Part shown: positions 1 through 12,374 of the stretch, one piece after another
Layout: each line of letters starts with the position of its first letter
Numbering within the stretch: position 1 is the first letter of the stretch
Source of the DNA: Circinella minor
Taxonomy: Eukaryota > Mucoromycota > Mucoromycetes > Mucorales > Lichtheimiaceae
Length of the DNA: 64,000 nt
Assembly (NCBI GenBank): GCA_016758965.1
Contig: JAEPRB010000142.1
Location: 42,487-106,486 of the forward strand
Reading direction: 5' to 3'
Notes under the pieces: generated by a model
The model's database searches: none
What the model was told of the DNA's origin: nothing
Seen by the model: the letters and a program-made list of their open reading frames with translations, nothing else
Position numbers and translations under genes: made by a program

Positions 1-55
1 AAAAACATGCGCAAAAAGTTTTAGAGATGTATAAAATAGAAAAAATTAAACTTAC

Positions 56-386
56 CCTTAGCGTTGTTGGTGGTAGGGACAAAAGTGACCATGGAGAAAA
101 GCTTTTCCTTGGCATCTTCATCGTCATTACGCTTACGGGCAATACGGACACGAATGCGGTGAGGGACGTTACGAACACCACGAGCCCACAAAGCCTTGTT
201 CAAACTGGGGTCGACACGGACATCTTGAGTACCCATGGCCTTAGTGGCAAACTCCTTGATAGCCTTAACGGCATGGGGAGTCTTCTTCTTGAAAGAACGA
301 CCGTGAACCAACTTGTGAAGATGGATGGTGTATTCACGGGTGACAACGTCAGAAAGAGTCGAACGCTTTTGGGTGGACTTGGCCAT
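56..386 (-). CDS. RPL31: 60S ribosomal protein L31 (eL31), 5' exon, partial
   Basis: Component of the large cytosolic ribosomal subunit. The exon encodes about 110 residues with the family landmarks: [13 protein letters not shown] near the N-terminus, [16 protein letters not shown], the segment around [21 protein letters not shown], and EDAKEKLFS. Only the last dozen or so residues are missing. The start at 386 was chosen because it gives [13 protein letters not shown]; an upstream in-frame ATG at 398 would add four atypical residues. A GTAAGT donor at 55-50 follows codons for NAKG, exactly where eL31 continues with a conserved KGLQT-type tail, so the last exon lies beyond the left window edge. 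Identity is certain; only the C-terminus is unseen. Confidence 0.96.
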
Positions 387-536
387 TCTAAAATTCAAAT
401 GGATGAATGGATTAATATAATGGATGGATGGATGGATTAAATGGATTGTTTCTATCGATTATTTTTTTCCATGTAGTTTAACTTACTCGAACTATGGATC
501 AAAGAGGGAGTTGTTTCAGCAACAGATTCAAAATTT

Positions 537-545
537 CCTTTTATA
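537..545 (-). promoter_or_regulatory. TATA box of RPL31
   Basis: TATAAAAGG on the minus strand, about 150 bases upstream of the RPL31 start codon and followed by a purine-rich (GA) stretch. The position suits a TATA element with a 5' leader; there is no transcript evidence. Confidence 0.45.
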
Positions 546-2095
546 CTCCCTCTCTCCCAACCCTCAGCACTGCTTGGATTTTTTTTTTTTTAATTTTACC
601 CCGCCCCGATCATTTTTTTTTTTTTGCTTTAATAGCTTTCTTACCACATAATACACACCATAAAAAAAATGATGGATAACCCACTTTCAACTTTGTTCTT
701 AAAGAAAAAAAAAAACCACATTAAACTTTATAATTCAATAATAATGTTTTTTTAAAAGTCACTCTTGTTTGTTTTATATTAAACAAATGGTGGGTAAATG
801 TATATGTAAATTTTTAGTTTAATCCAAGTGAACTTGTATATACGACAACATACCGTTACAGTAATATATGTTAATATTTAAAAGAATGACAACAAAACAA
901 TCCATGAATTCGTTGGTAATAAAATAGATAACATGCGATATATAACATATTTCATATACGTATCAAAAAATATATATAGGTTGTTTGGTTGGATAGGTTG
1001 CTTTCTAGATCTTAATACGTACGTAGTTATCTATAAATTATTTGACAAGTTTCTATGTTGAATACATCCATAAAAAGATTTGGTAACGGGGTTATTTTTT
1101 TTTTTTTTGCTCAATTGAAAGTTTTTACGTAATATGATTATAGGGCTTATGACTTTTGTTTAAATATATTATGTGAATCATTTATATTTTAATGCACCCA
1201 TTGAGAATGTCATTTGGTTTGAAAGTATGTCAAAATATAGATTTAGATAATACAAATGTTTCGTTTTTTCTAAAAGAATTGGACAGAAATCATGTTTATA
1301 TATATATATATATTGATTATTTTTACATGGATACTTTTCAATGTATAATGTCTATCTTTTAATCAGTCCTACCCCATTAATTATTCACTAACTTATATTT
1401 CTGTTATAGAGTAGTCCTATTGAAATTATACCAACAATTTCAAAAAGAGAAAAATTGACAACTCTGTTAATACGAGTGATTCAATAAGACTACATTCATA
1501 AAATCATATGTATTAGTAACCCAATGATCGGTCTATAAGTATATAGAAAGAATGACCTACTAGACCTCTTTTCTTTTACTTCAAAAAAAAAAAGGGAGTA
1601 TAATAAATCTTTCAATTAGGTCTAAATAATAATGAAAGACACCCTACCCCCCCACCCAAAAAAAAAAGTTTAAATACGTACGTACGACATAATAATAATT
1701 GTCTAGAACTTACAATTATTTTATTCTTTCAATCACTTCTTTGTTCTATTTATATAAACTTTTTGAACCTTTAAATAATAAATCCAAACTTAGAAATAGA
1801 AGAACCAAAAAAAAGCACTGAGTTTTTTTTTTTTTTTTTTAACTCATGTATTTACGTATCACTTAACAGACTATTAATAATATAAAAATAAATAATTTTT
1901 CTTGTTCGGTTATATGATAATCATTCAGTCTTTTCTTTAGATTCAAATAATAGATTCAATTTATAACAAAAATAAAGTACATTTGTCATATTTCAAATGA
2001 TACATGTTAAAAGAAATAGGTTTAATAGATACTCTTTTATTAAAATTTTTCATATACATCCTTAAAAAAAAAAAAAACTACCTCCTCCCCTTCCA

Positions 2096-2126
<31 letters not shown>

Positions 2127-3230
2127 TTAATTACATACTATGTATCGTGTTGAGTCTAATTAAAAAAGTCCAAGTTATCCATTGTGAATTTCAAGATATT
2201 GAGTTTCGAAAACCGTTTCAATTAGGTAGATAATTAATAAACACACTAGTATTCATTCAATCTTGAATAGAAGATAGGAAATTATAATGTAACGCGTATT
2301 TGATATTGTTGAATGATGATAGACTTTATTCTTTTTATTAATAAAATGGTATTTTTACTATACATCTTAAAACCTGTCAATTATACAAGAAAATGAATTT
2401 AGTTGTTATTTTATTATATAAAATTATTTAGGTCTAATTATACGTAGTAAAACTACCTAATTTTTTTTTTCTTCACCTTATTTCAAATTTTTACTATATA
2501 GAATTGTGTCAAGCATTTTCCATGAAATGGCTTTTACAAAATTATTAATCATTATGTCTAATTGACTTCAAACATGAAATTCAAATGACACACTACATAC
2601 ATATTACATACATACATACACTTGAGATTAATTTTATATACGTAATGCAAGTACGTAATACGTATGCATAAAAGAAAATAGAATATTATAGAAACCCAAT
2701 TTTATTTTTCATTTTTTGGTGCCAAGAAAAAAAAGGGTAAGTATACGTAGATGCTGCATAATAATAATAAAAAAAGAGTTCCAGATCTCCATTCATGCAG
2801 TTTTGTTTATAGTTACACAAACAAACAAACACACATAACATTCAAGCTAATTATGTCCGTTATTTTATAATATTCCCATTTTGTTTTATTGTTGTTTAAA
2901 TATGAAAATAGTTACACATTTTTTTAAAAAAAAAGTTCAACTTGCATTTTCGGCGTTAATCTCTTGATAAAGAAAAAAGATTTCACTGTTAGAAACTGAC
3001 TATTAAATAAACGTATATATCCCGGTTGTTATGTTAGTAAACCTGAAGTATATATTACCTCATGATTAAATGTTTTGGGGAAGGATGACTATAGAAATGA
3101 GGAGAGAGAGAATGAGATGATGAAAGAAATAAAAAAAAAAAAACGTTCAACATAAAGTCAAAACATGTATATATAATTCATCAAATACAGTAAATTTTTT
3201 TTCAACTGACAACTCATCTAAATCTTGAAT

Positions 3231-3264
<34 letters not shown>

Positions 3265-3685
3265 GTACACATGCATTCGAAAAAATATATAGAATAGAAA
3301 AAAATCAACTTTTTTTCACAGACATATATAAAAGTAGTAGACCAGTGGGTGAAGACAAAAGATGAGATGCAGATCAAAAAAAAAAAAAAAGTGTTTGACA
3401 TTTTTTTATTTATTTGTATGGATTACAGAAAATAGATTACGTTAACTTGATTTATTGCATATGTTTACGTACAAAAGAATAATGTAAATATTATTATTTA
3501 AATAATACGTAACAGGGATTTATTTAAGATTATGAAAAAGGAGTTCAAAAAAAAAAAAAAAGAGAGAGAGGGATTAATAACAAGTTTTACGTACCACTTA
3601 TTCACTACGTACGTACGTATAGAAATGTAGATAAAAGATAATACCTATAATTGGAATTAAATATAAAGATTCTTTACGTAGATGT
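546..3685. other. Long AT-rich intergenic region without a recognisable gene
   Basis: Dominated by A/T homopolymers, (TA)n near 1298-1313, an (ACT)n microsatellite at about 3232-3262 and several TACGTA words (for example around 1677-1686 and 3604-3619). ORFs here are only low-complexity translations. I see no gene. Confidence 0.6.
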
Positions 3686-3765
3686 TGGGAGGAGGTGGGG
3701 GAGGTTGGGGGAGGGGGTGGGGAGAGAGAAGGATTATATTTTAAAGAGAGGGGAGGGGAGGGGGG
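3686..3765 (+). promoter_or_regulatory. G-rich, G-quadruplex-capable tract upstream of the secreted protein gene
   Basis: Two clusters of G runs (GGTGGGGGAGGTTGGGG-type at 3694-3722 and GGGGAGGGGAGGGGG at about 3750-3765) lie just upstream of a TATA box at 3792. Such dense G runs are rare in this AT-rich window. A promoter role is inferred from position only. Confidence 0.4.
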
Positions 3766-3791
3766 TTATTATGCATTTTGATTGAAAGAAC

Positions 3792-3800
3792 TATAAAAGG
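3792..3800 (+). promoter_or_regulatory. TATA box of the secreted Cys/Ser-rich protein gene
   Basis: TATAAAAGG lies 98 bases before the start codon at 3890. The three small secreted-peptide genes further right have TATA boxes at the same distance (97-105 bases). Confidence 0.55.
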
Positions 3801-3889
3801 GTATACAGTTATTTTGTTTTTTCTTTTTCTTCTTTCTTCTTTACTACTATAACCCTTTTTTTTTTATATTACTTTAACCATTCAATAGT

Positions 3890-4734
3890 ATGAAAAGTTT
3901 TAATTTGATTGCCACCGCTACTATTGTACTTGTCGCCACCGTTGGTATGACCAATGCAGGATGTTCTTGTCAAGCTTCTGATTATGATTGTTTAAGTAAA
4001 TGTGGTAAGTAAATAATTTTTATTTTCATGTCAAAATCTTTTTTTTTTTTTTTTTTTGCCTTCTTTTTTTACAAATAATTCCTATCATTGACGACAAACA
4101 CTCATTTGCTTTTATTTTTTTAGTGGATACAACACATAGTTGTTTATCAAGTTGTAAAGATAATGATTGTTATTCAAGTTGTATTGGTCAAAATTGGCCT
4201 GGTGCAATAGATGAACAAAACCAAAGTGTGGGTGCTTCAGCTGATCCTACACAATCAGCATCTGAAAATCCTACAGCTTCTTCTTCTACAGCAACAACAA
4301 CAACAGAGAGTGTAGATGTTTCTGCATCACCTACCTCTGTTGTTTCAAATACAGTATCTTCAGCATCTGAAAGTATTTCTGATATATCTGCATCGGTTCC
4401 CGTTTCAGCATCTTCTTCTCTTGCATCAAATTCTGTCAGTAATAGTCTTGCTTCAGTTTCATCTTTTTCTGCACCTTCTTCACTTCCTAGCTCTTGTAAG
4501 TTTTTTTTTTTATTTATATATCTCTAATCAATGTAAAAAAAAAAGATACATAGAACTAAAAATAATTTGTTTTTTTTAGCTCTTTTACCATCAGCACTTA
4601 GTAGTAGTAGTAGTATTCATCCTCCTCAAGCATCTCAAACGGCACCTTCTAGTTTTGGTGTTACAAACATGGTTTCTAAAGAATGGATAGCTATTGCTAT
4701 CACCATGGTGCTTGTAACTATGGGTAATATATAG
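3890..4734 (+). CDS. Secreted Cys/Ser-rich protein, probable GPI-anchored cell-surface protein
   Basis: Three exons (3890-4004, 4124-4495, 4580-4734) join in frame to 213 residues. Residues 1-24 form a signal peptide (hydrophobic IATATIVLVATVGM). The next ~35 residues are cysteine-rich, with a CxC pair followed by three CxxxC pairs (CLSKC, CLSSC, CYSSC). Then follow about 110 residues of Ser/Thr/Ala/Pro, typical of O-glycosylated wall stalks. The C-terminus ends in a short hydrophobic stretch (WIAIAITMVLVTMG) directly at the stop, as in GPI-anchor signals. The first and second introns have GTAAGT donors. I infer a wall or plasma-membrane surface protein. The family is not recognised: it is not a clear CFEM or WSC domain. 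Confidence 0.8.
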
Positions 4735-6229
4735 TCCCAATAAATTCCCAACCCCAAAGGTTTCTTACTATCTCACTATTTCTCTTTACATTTAAACTTG
4801 TCTACTTTTTTTTTTTTTCTTTTCCTTCAAAGGAAAACATGATTATTTTACTTTAAAAATTAATTTCCCTTTCACAAAAAAAAAAAAGATATATATATAT
4901 TCCCCGTTTTTTTTTTTTTCATGTTTTTTTTTTTCGTTGTACGTAATAAAAAAAAAAAAGAAGAAATGTTTTATGATAATAATAATTAAAAATTGGAACT
5001 TTATCTCTGGTCCGTTATATAACCAAAAAAAAAAAAAAAGTGGGTTGATAGGTTATGTGCAGTAAGAAAGAAAGAAAGAAATTATTTACTCCTTATCATC
5101 GTTAAGAGAAAAGAGGGAGCTTATAGAAGATAGATGATGATTCAAGTTGAATAAAAAATATTACTTACGTACCATTCATTCCTCTCTCCCGGATGGGCCG
5201 CATGACTTTTTCTTTAAAAAAAAAAATGGTCAATAATGGACACATGTACGTATAAATTATTGGGAAAGAAAAACCACTTTTATGTGTAAAATAATATTGA
5301 GTTACTACGTGATTACTCGATTGAGTTTTTTTTTTTTTTTTAGTTTACAAAAGTCATTGAAAGAGTCAACATATCTATTGTAGGAGTGAGGAGGAAAAGG
5401 AGAAATATATAATCTTACAAGTACATAAAGAAGAAAAGGGAAAAAAAAAACTTTTTTTTTTAATCTAGTTTAAGTAGAAAACTCTCATCTTCCATAGGTT
5501 TGGGTTTTTATTACGTACGTATGTATTGTTTATTAGAAATCGGGAGGTATGTTGAGTTAGTAGAGAGTTGGAAACAACAGTTGGGGTACTCCCAAATATA
5601 AAGTCAAACTTTTCCTCCCCCCGGGTTCTTTTTGTGTATAAGTAAGAAAAAGTAGTACAGAAAATAGTAGTATTAGTAACCTTTTTTTGCCTCGGATGAT
5701 CTGGTGAGCAAGGAGAGGAAGTGAATTGTAACTTTTACTACGTATATATATCATCTCGTACGTAGTATAGTTATTAATATGATAAGCAAAGAAGATGGAT
5801 AAATATATATTAAGAAAAAAGTGATTTATTATTTATTAAATATATACTTCTAGTGTTTATTAAATTCACTCAGTGAATTAATGAACAACTATTATCTGGG
5901 GGGGGGTTGATATTACGTATGAAAAAAAAAATGCAAAGTGATACGTAATGAATATCCAATGGATAAACTGCAAGCAATATATATATATATATATATATAA
6001 TTGACTTTAAGATATTAAGAAAAAAAAAAAAAGGGAAAAATGATTTAAAAATAAAGGAGGATGGGTTGTTGAATATAAAAGATAAATATTACTACGGGAA
6101 AGGGCAAAAAAAAAAAAAAGAAAGAAAGATATATAAACGGATAGGTCGTACGTACGTACGTAGGGAGTAAAAAAAAAAAAAAAAGGATTAACGTATCATT
6201 TTTAATAACAAAAAATGATCTCTTTTTTT
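4735..6229. other. Intergenic region, low complexity
   Basis: Homopolymers, (TA)n at about 5980-5999, several TACGTA runs (the longest at about 6148-6162, four overlapping units) and a short G run near 5900. No gene seen. Confidence 0.6.
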
Positions 6230-7652
6230 TTAGGCAGCAAACTATATATATATATAAATAAATAAACGTAATAATTTAATTATTGAATATATACGTTACG
6301 TAAAGATGAATACGTAGACAAATAAAACTTACATAATTACTTGGAACGATTCCTATAGAACCATCCTTTTTCTTTGCCTGCCACCAATTACCACGTTTAT
6401 CTAAGATTTCAAGAACTTCATGTTTTTCAAATGAAAGTTCATTAGGATCTTCAATATTGGCTCGATCTATTCATACGTATTATTATATTAGTTAATCAAA
6501 TAAAGTTACGTATCTAAGCGTAGTAAAACTTTTAAAACTTACATGCATGTAATGCTTTTACATGATTCTTTTTTAATTCTGTTGTTGTTGTTGTTGTTAA
6601 TGTAGTATTATTATTCATTGTTAAAACATGCGTAGTAGGTGCTATGGATGTAGGTGTTGCTGGAACTTCAGATGATGTTAAAGGTGGATTGATAACATTT
6701 AATGTAGTTGTATCTGTATTATTATTATTATTATTATTATTTTGAACAAATGAAACATTGGAGGTGGATACACTAGGTGAATTCTTCTTATGAGATGTTA
6801 TATTACTATTTTTACTACTACGTAATGATAATTCTCTTTGTTGCATTTGTTGTTTTTCAGAAAATTGTTTTTGTTGTTTTTGTTGTTGTCTTTGAATTCT
6901 TTGAGCACGATAAGAAGAGGCTGTACCTATACTACGTAATGATCCAACATTGGAAAAGTGTGTTTGTGTTGCTAAAGGTGTTGAATGCTGCATACCATAA
7001 ATTGAACAAATAATAGCTGATTGTTCAGAACTACCAAAAATGAATACCCACAAATACTATATATATAGATATATATATATTCATCATGTTAATGTTTTAA
7101 ATAATTAAAATAGTTCTTATTGTTACGTATTTTTTATTTTTTACCTGCATAATGACAAGTATACATCCACCTGCTGCTCCAGCATGAGATCCTTGATCTG
7201 TACGGTTAATAAACATTTCAATAAGTTGAGTAAGCATTGCAATACTAATGGCAAGTAATATAAGTAACTAAAATAAAAGATGAATGAGAGAGGTCAATAC
7301 GTATAAATATATATATAATGTTTTTCTTTATTATATATATTTACGTACCAGTAATTGATATTCAATAAACATGGATTTTTTAAGTACTAAATAAATAATC
7401 ATCATTAAACCCAATTCATAAACAATAATCCACCAACTAGCTCCATGAAGATGAGTTATACATGCTGCAATAAATGTAAGTAACCATCCAACCTATCCAT
7501 ATATATATAATATATAAAAAATATATAGATAAGTTACATATTCATATAAAATGATACGTATCCATGAAGAATTAGTAAATACTTACACCCGCTAATACAG
7601 TGGAACATAAAATGATTGGATTCGTTGTCACATGTGATATATTGAAATTCAT
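6230..7652 (-). CDS. SHO1: Sho1-type osmosensor: four-helix membrane protein with C-terminal SH3
   Basis: Plasma-membrane adaptor; in yeasts Sho1 feeds the HOG MAP-kinase pathway by binding a Pbs2-type MAPKK through its SH3 domain. Exons, 5' to 3': 7587-7652, 7349-7492, 7145-7267, 6543-7056, 6333-6466 and 6230-6241, all joining in frame to 330 residues (yeast Sho1 is 367). Roughly residues 10-130 contain four hydrophobic segments. A long linker rich in Gln, Ser, Thr and Asn follows, including a polyasparagine run. Residues ~282-327 form an SH3 domain: [23 protein letters not shown] and IVPSNY are visible, including the paired Trp and the PSNY motif that bind proline-rich ligands. The intron between exons 4 and 5 splits the first SH3 strand (HA/Y). 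The last exon is only FAA-stop and is the least certain part. Confidence 0.9.
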
Positions 7653-8289
7653 TTTATAATAATACCATCAAACTAAAAGGATGAAATGAATGGAAAGGGT
7701 ATATATTATATTCTTAAAGGAATGGAATTGGGGTATTGATTTTTTAAAAAAAATAATAATAATAATAATAAAAAGAAAAAAAAAAGTGGAAAACAAAACC
7801 CTTTTTATATTATTGATTTAAAAAAAAAGACTCCTTAAAAATCCTTTTCATTTATTATTTCGCCAAAATATCACTTTGCTTCTCCTTTACTCTCCCAAAA
7901 ACACTTTCTTAACCCTCACTTTTTCAGTGTATACAACACAAAAGACTTCTCCCCCCCTCTCTCTTCTCCATTTTTCTTAATATTCTGTACGTATAATAAT
8001 CAATTTCATATGAATAACATGATAATAATAATACAAGCCTTTTCCTTTACCCCCCTTTGATTACTTTTATTATTTATTTATTGTTTTACGTAAATAATAA
8101 TAATACGAATAGAAAAGAGAAGAATATATTTTTATTTTTTTATTTTTTTTTGGTTACAAGGATCCCCATGGACACGTCTGGAAAGAAGTGTTTTTATTAA
8201 AAAAAAGTTGGAGGAAAAAAATAAAAATAAAAAAATCCAAGTATAAAAAACTCCAACCCTCAATGGATAGTAGTTTAATTGTTTTTTTT
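7653..8289. other. SHO1 upstream region / RPS29 downstream region
   Basis: AT-rich with (AAT)n and a pyrimidine-rich stretch at about 7870-7970. It serves as 5' flank of SHO1 and 3' flank of RPS29, both on the minus strand. No further gene seen. Confidence 0.55.
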
Positions 8290-8789
8290 TTAACGGTACT
8301 AATTTAATTATTATACCATCAATTAGTTTTTTTTTTCATTACTATTATTATTATTATTATAACTCTTTACTCCCCACCCCCCATTAAAACTATATTTTAC
8401 CTTGTGGAAACCAATGTCATTGGCATATTCACGGAAACATTGACGGCAAATGTTCAAGTTGTACTTGCGAATCAAAGCAGCACGGTGAGCACAAACGCGA
8501 CTATATTATTTTTCAATTCACATCCCCATTTATATATATATATATAATTTTTTTTTTAAAAAAAAATATAAAAATAAAACATAAATGTATAAGCCATTCA
8601 AGATTTTTTTTTTTTTTTTTTTTTCCGTTGATTGGGTTTTGTGTAGGATAGATTGGAATTGAGGTTGGATGGTGTTTGTTTGTTTTGGTTCTTTTTTTTT
8701 TTTTTTTTTAATTAAAAAAAAACATACCATTGACGAGAGCCTTTGCCAAATTGGCGAGGACGAGAGTTCCAGACGTTATCGTGGGCCAT
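8290..8789 (-). CDS. RPS29: 40S ribosomal protein S29 (uS14)
   Basis: Small cytosolic ribosomal subunit protein. Three exons: 8728-8789, 8401-8500 and 8290-8298. They give 56 residues, exactly the usual length. It begins [18 protein letters not shown] and carries the zinc-binding cysteines as CRVC and CRQC, followed by [12 protein letters not shown]. The first intron splits the codon of the first zinc Cys (TG/T). The last exon is nine bases (TAC CGT TAA) and supplies the conserved YR C-terminus. Without it the protein would run into the intron, which supports this tiny exon. Confidence 0.94.
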
Positions 8790-9110
8790 GTTATTTTTTT
8801 TATTTTTTTTTAGTGATTAAACACAAAGGGAAAGAAAGAGAAGGAACAAAAATAAAAATATCAAATCTTTCATAATACAATATTCATTCCCGCTCTACCT
8901 CTCTCTGTCTCTCTCTCTCTTCTCTCTCTCTCTCTGCCCAAAAACAACCTCTCCCCCGCCACAAAATAAAAAAAAATTTTCTCTTTGGTTTTTTTTTTGT
9001 CTCCCGATTTGGTAATTCACTAATGAGATTTCCCCCCAGCCAAACACAACACTTTTACTAACTAGCTACCTAATAATATTATAAGGGTAAGTAATAGATA
9101 TTTTATTTTT
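8790..9110. other. RPS29 5' flank with long CT tract
   Basis: A nearly pure CT tract (GA on the RPS29 sense strand) at about 8893-8937 lies roughly 100 bases upstream of the RPS29 start. Polypurine/polypyrimidine tracts are common in fungal ribosomal protein promoters, so a promoter role is plausible. No gene seen. Confidence 0.45.
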
Positions 9111-11771
9111 CTACAATTTAGCCATCGTTTTGGTTATTGTTGTATTCTTTTCTTCTTCTTCTTCTTTAGCCATTTCTCTAACACGTCTTCTTAATATCTT
9201 GCCACTAGGACTTTTAGGAATCATATCAAGAAAACGAACACCTCCACGTAATTTTTTATAACTTGTTACATTTTTAGCTACATGATCCATAATAAGTTTT
9301 GAAAGAGTTCCATCTATGATAGATGTTTGTTGAATATGAGGAGCTGGTACAATATAAGCTCTTGGATATTCTGTAGCTTCATCTGAATGATATACACCAA
9401 TGACACAACAATCATTGACTTCAGGTATACTAAGTAATAATGATTCAAGTTCGGCTGGTGCAACTATATATATAAAACATAAATCGGATTTTGTTTTACT
9501 ATTTAAAATACGGTAATTCCCAATCGAATTTTTTTTTTTTTTATTTTTACCTTGAAAACCTTTCACTTTAATTAATTCTTTTAATCGATCCATGACAAAA
9601 AATTCTTGTTTTATACTATCAAATTTAATAACATCTCCTGTTCTTAACCATCCTCCTTTAACAAATGTTTTTGCATTTGCTTCCGGATTATTATAATAAC
9701 CCTGTACAGTATACATATATATATTTTTTTGAATTTATTTAGTTAATAAACGAAAGAATACAATTGATACGTATTTTTTTTTAAAAAAAAAAAAAACTAT
9801 ACCTTCATAATAGAAGGACCTCTAATTAATATTTCGCCTTCTTGATCATCTCCAAGTTCTTTTATCATTATTTTACGTAGTAAAAAAAAACAAAAAAAAT
9901 CAATCATTTAAAGTAATCATTTATAATATATCAATGACACTTACCATTTCCTTGATCATCTATAATTTTACATTCAACACTAGGACAAACAATACCAACT
10001 GAACCTAAAAAAAAAAAAAAAAAAGAAAGAACCATTTATTTTTTTTAACTACGTACGTACTCAATCAAATTATATATAGGGAGAGCCAAAAAAAAAGAAT
10101 TATCTTACCAATGGCAGTACCATCATATCCTGATTGTACAACAGCTAAATAAATAAATAAAAGAGTTAAATAGGGAGATATATACGTACGTACGTAGTAT
10201 ATAAATTCTCATCATCTCATTACAAACCACTTGTAGTTTCTGTCATTCCATAACTATATTACAAATATATATATATCTTGTTAATATGTAACATAGTGAA
10301 AGAAATATAGATATAATAAATAAAAATAAACATACGATTGAATTAAATAACCTGGAATTCTTGCTAATAAATTATCTGTATGTTCTTTACCAAGAGGAGC
10401 AGCACCACATTGAATAATACGAACAGAAGATAAATCATATTTTAAAACCAATGGATCTTTGGAAAGTTGAACAGCTATAATAATACGTAGAGATATCAAT
10501 AAGTTTTGATTTATTTACATTTACTGTAACGTACGTACCCGAAAAAAAAAATGAATATCATTACTTTACCTACAGGTGGAACAATACTAAGAAGAGTAAT
10601 ACGATGTTTTTGAATTAATTCCAAATAAATTTTTAAATCAAATCGTGGAATAATCACCACTGGTAATAATTTATAAAAGGCATTAAAACAAAGTACAGTT
10701 AATCCATAAATATGATATAAAGGTAAAAAACATAACGATTTATCATGTTCATTATGAGCATGTTGGTCCGTTTCCATAGTAATTAAAGCTTGAGCAATAA
10801 AATTTTGATGTGTTAACATGACTCCCTATAATAATAATAACATTATTGTTATTTACATTTAAGTTATAAAATAAAAAAAAAATAAAAAAAAAATAGTACG
10901 TAGAGGAAAGAAGGATGTGTCATCATCACATAACCAGGTTTTAAATAGGAATACTTGCCTTTGCTAATCCAGTAGTTCCTGATGAATAACAAATAAAAGC
11001 AATATCTTCTTTTGAATTTAATCCTTGAATAGGATATTCAATAGGTTCAAAATGAGATAATGACATGATGGAATAAACAGATTTAAATTGTTTATAATCT
11101 TTTTTTCCATACATAAAAATCTTGTTTTCAGGAATACCCACTTGATGACATACTTTAAGTAATATAGGTAATAATTCAGGAACAGTGACAAGTGCTTTAG
11201 CACCAGAATTAGAGATTTGATGTAGGAATTCCGCTATACGTAAAAAATAATCCGGGGTAAAAAAAAAAAACTCATGAATATTTTTTTTGTGTGTGTGGGA
11301 AAATAGAGAAAGTACGTAGTTGTTTTACTACAACTATTACTTACCTTCTGTATACATTGGGTTACTACGTACGTATAAAATAATAATAATTTAGTACGTA
11401 TATACAAGTCAATCTATATATATATAGACTACAAAAAAATAAAACAACCAAACGTACCCAGGTGTCACAGTACATTTTGCAGCCAAAAGTGAAAGATAGA
11501 CAACAATATGATCATATTGATTTGGAGCAAAAGAAGCTACAATATCTCCTTTTTTTAATCCAACATGATGAACCCATCCACTCGCCATACGACTGGATAA
11601 ATCACGTATTTGATCATGCGTTAAAAAATCATTGGTATATCCATCAATAACTACTTTACGATCTTTAGGATATTTAGTATTAAATTTATTTGGTTTAAAA
11701 AGAAACGTATATAAATCCAATTCAGGTAAAGGTTCAATGGAATTATATTTAGTTGATTTATAGATAACCAT
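9111..11771 (-). CDS. Peroxisomal 4-coumarate-CoA-ligase-like acyl-CoA synthetase
   Basis: ATP-dependent carboxylate-CoA ligase of the ANL superfamily: it adenylates a carboxylic acid and transfers it to CoA. Eleven exons (11458-11771, 11345-11364, 10959-11233, 10570-10825, 10336-10474, 10228-10253, 10109-10144, 9945-10004, 9803-9858, 9551-9701, 9111-9463) join in frame to 561 residues, normal for 4CL-like enzymes. Visible motifs: the AMP-binding P-loop YSSGTTGLAKGVMLTHQN (~195-212), CGAAPLGKE, YGMTETT, GWLRTGDV, the hinge DRLKELIKVKGFQVAPAELE and the catalytic lysine region PKSPSGKILRR. The last residues, AKL, are a PTS1-type peroxisomal signal. Intron 3 starts with GC instead of GT; exon 2 is only 20 bases. 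The substrate (fatty, aromatic or jasmonate-like acid) cannot be told from the sequence. Confidence 0.93.
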
Positions 11772-12374
11772 TTTCTTAATAATAATATAAAAGGTTATAC
11801 TTATATAGATGTGGTATGAAAGGGGTAAAAAAAAAGGATGAAAGAGAAAAGAAAGAGAGAAAAAAGAAAAAAAAAAGATGGAATATATATTTATATATAT
11901 AAAAGCTTGTTTCTACTTGTGTGCGAATTAAGTTTAGTTAATATGAGTGTTTAAAGACTCCCAGGCTTTTGACTTGTTCCCGATACATCCGGACCATTGT
12001 ATATAATTTACACATTTTCTTATATATTCGTCTATCTATACAGTACAACACCTAGCTATATAATATCTTGTATAATATAAAAAAATAATAATAATAACAT
12101 GATATATATATATACAGTACTACACATAAACATACACTATAAAGTTTTTTTTATAATAATTTAAATGCCCAAAACTTTATGTCTCGTTGTGTTCATTTTT
12201 GTCGGGGAGAAAAAGTTGCTTTTTGCTTTTTTTTTTTTTGTAACCCAAAAAAAGGTTGAGCAAAGTTAGATCTCTTTTTTTGATTCTAAAACGCACTCAC
12301 TACTATACAAACACCTCTATTTTTTGAAAGCACAACGAACAATACACTTTTTTTTTTTTTTTTTAAAAAAAAAC
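11772..12374. promoter_or_regulatory. Bidirectional intergenic promoter between acyl-CoA synthetase and PRP4
   Basis: Head-to-head starts 603 bases apart. AT-rich with (TA)n and poly-T close to the PRP4 ATG; no clear TATA box or named operator. Promoter function is inferred from gene orientation only. Confidence 0.5.

Noticed and set aside
27..440. Plus-strand ORF overlapping RPL31
   Set aside because: Antisense shadow of the ribosomal protein exon; no independent coding signal.
3147..3401. Minus-strand ORF with polyvaline
   Set aside because: Translation of the (ACT)n microsatellite and flanking T runs; low complexity.
6777..7013. Plus-strand ORF over SHO1 exon 4
   Set aside because: Shadow of the real minus-strand exon; rich in Phe/Tyr from A/T runs.
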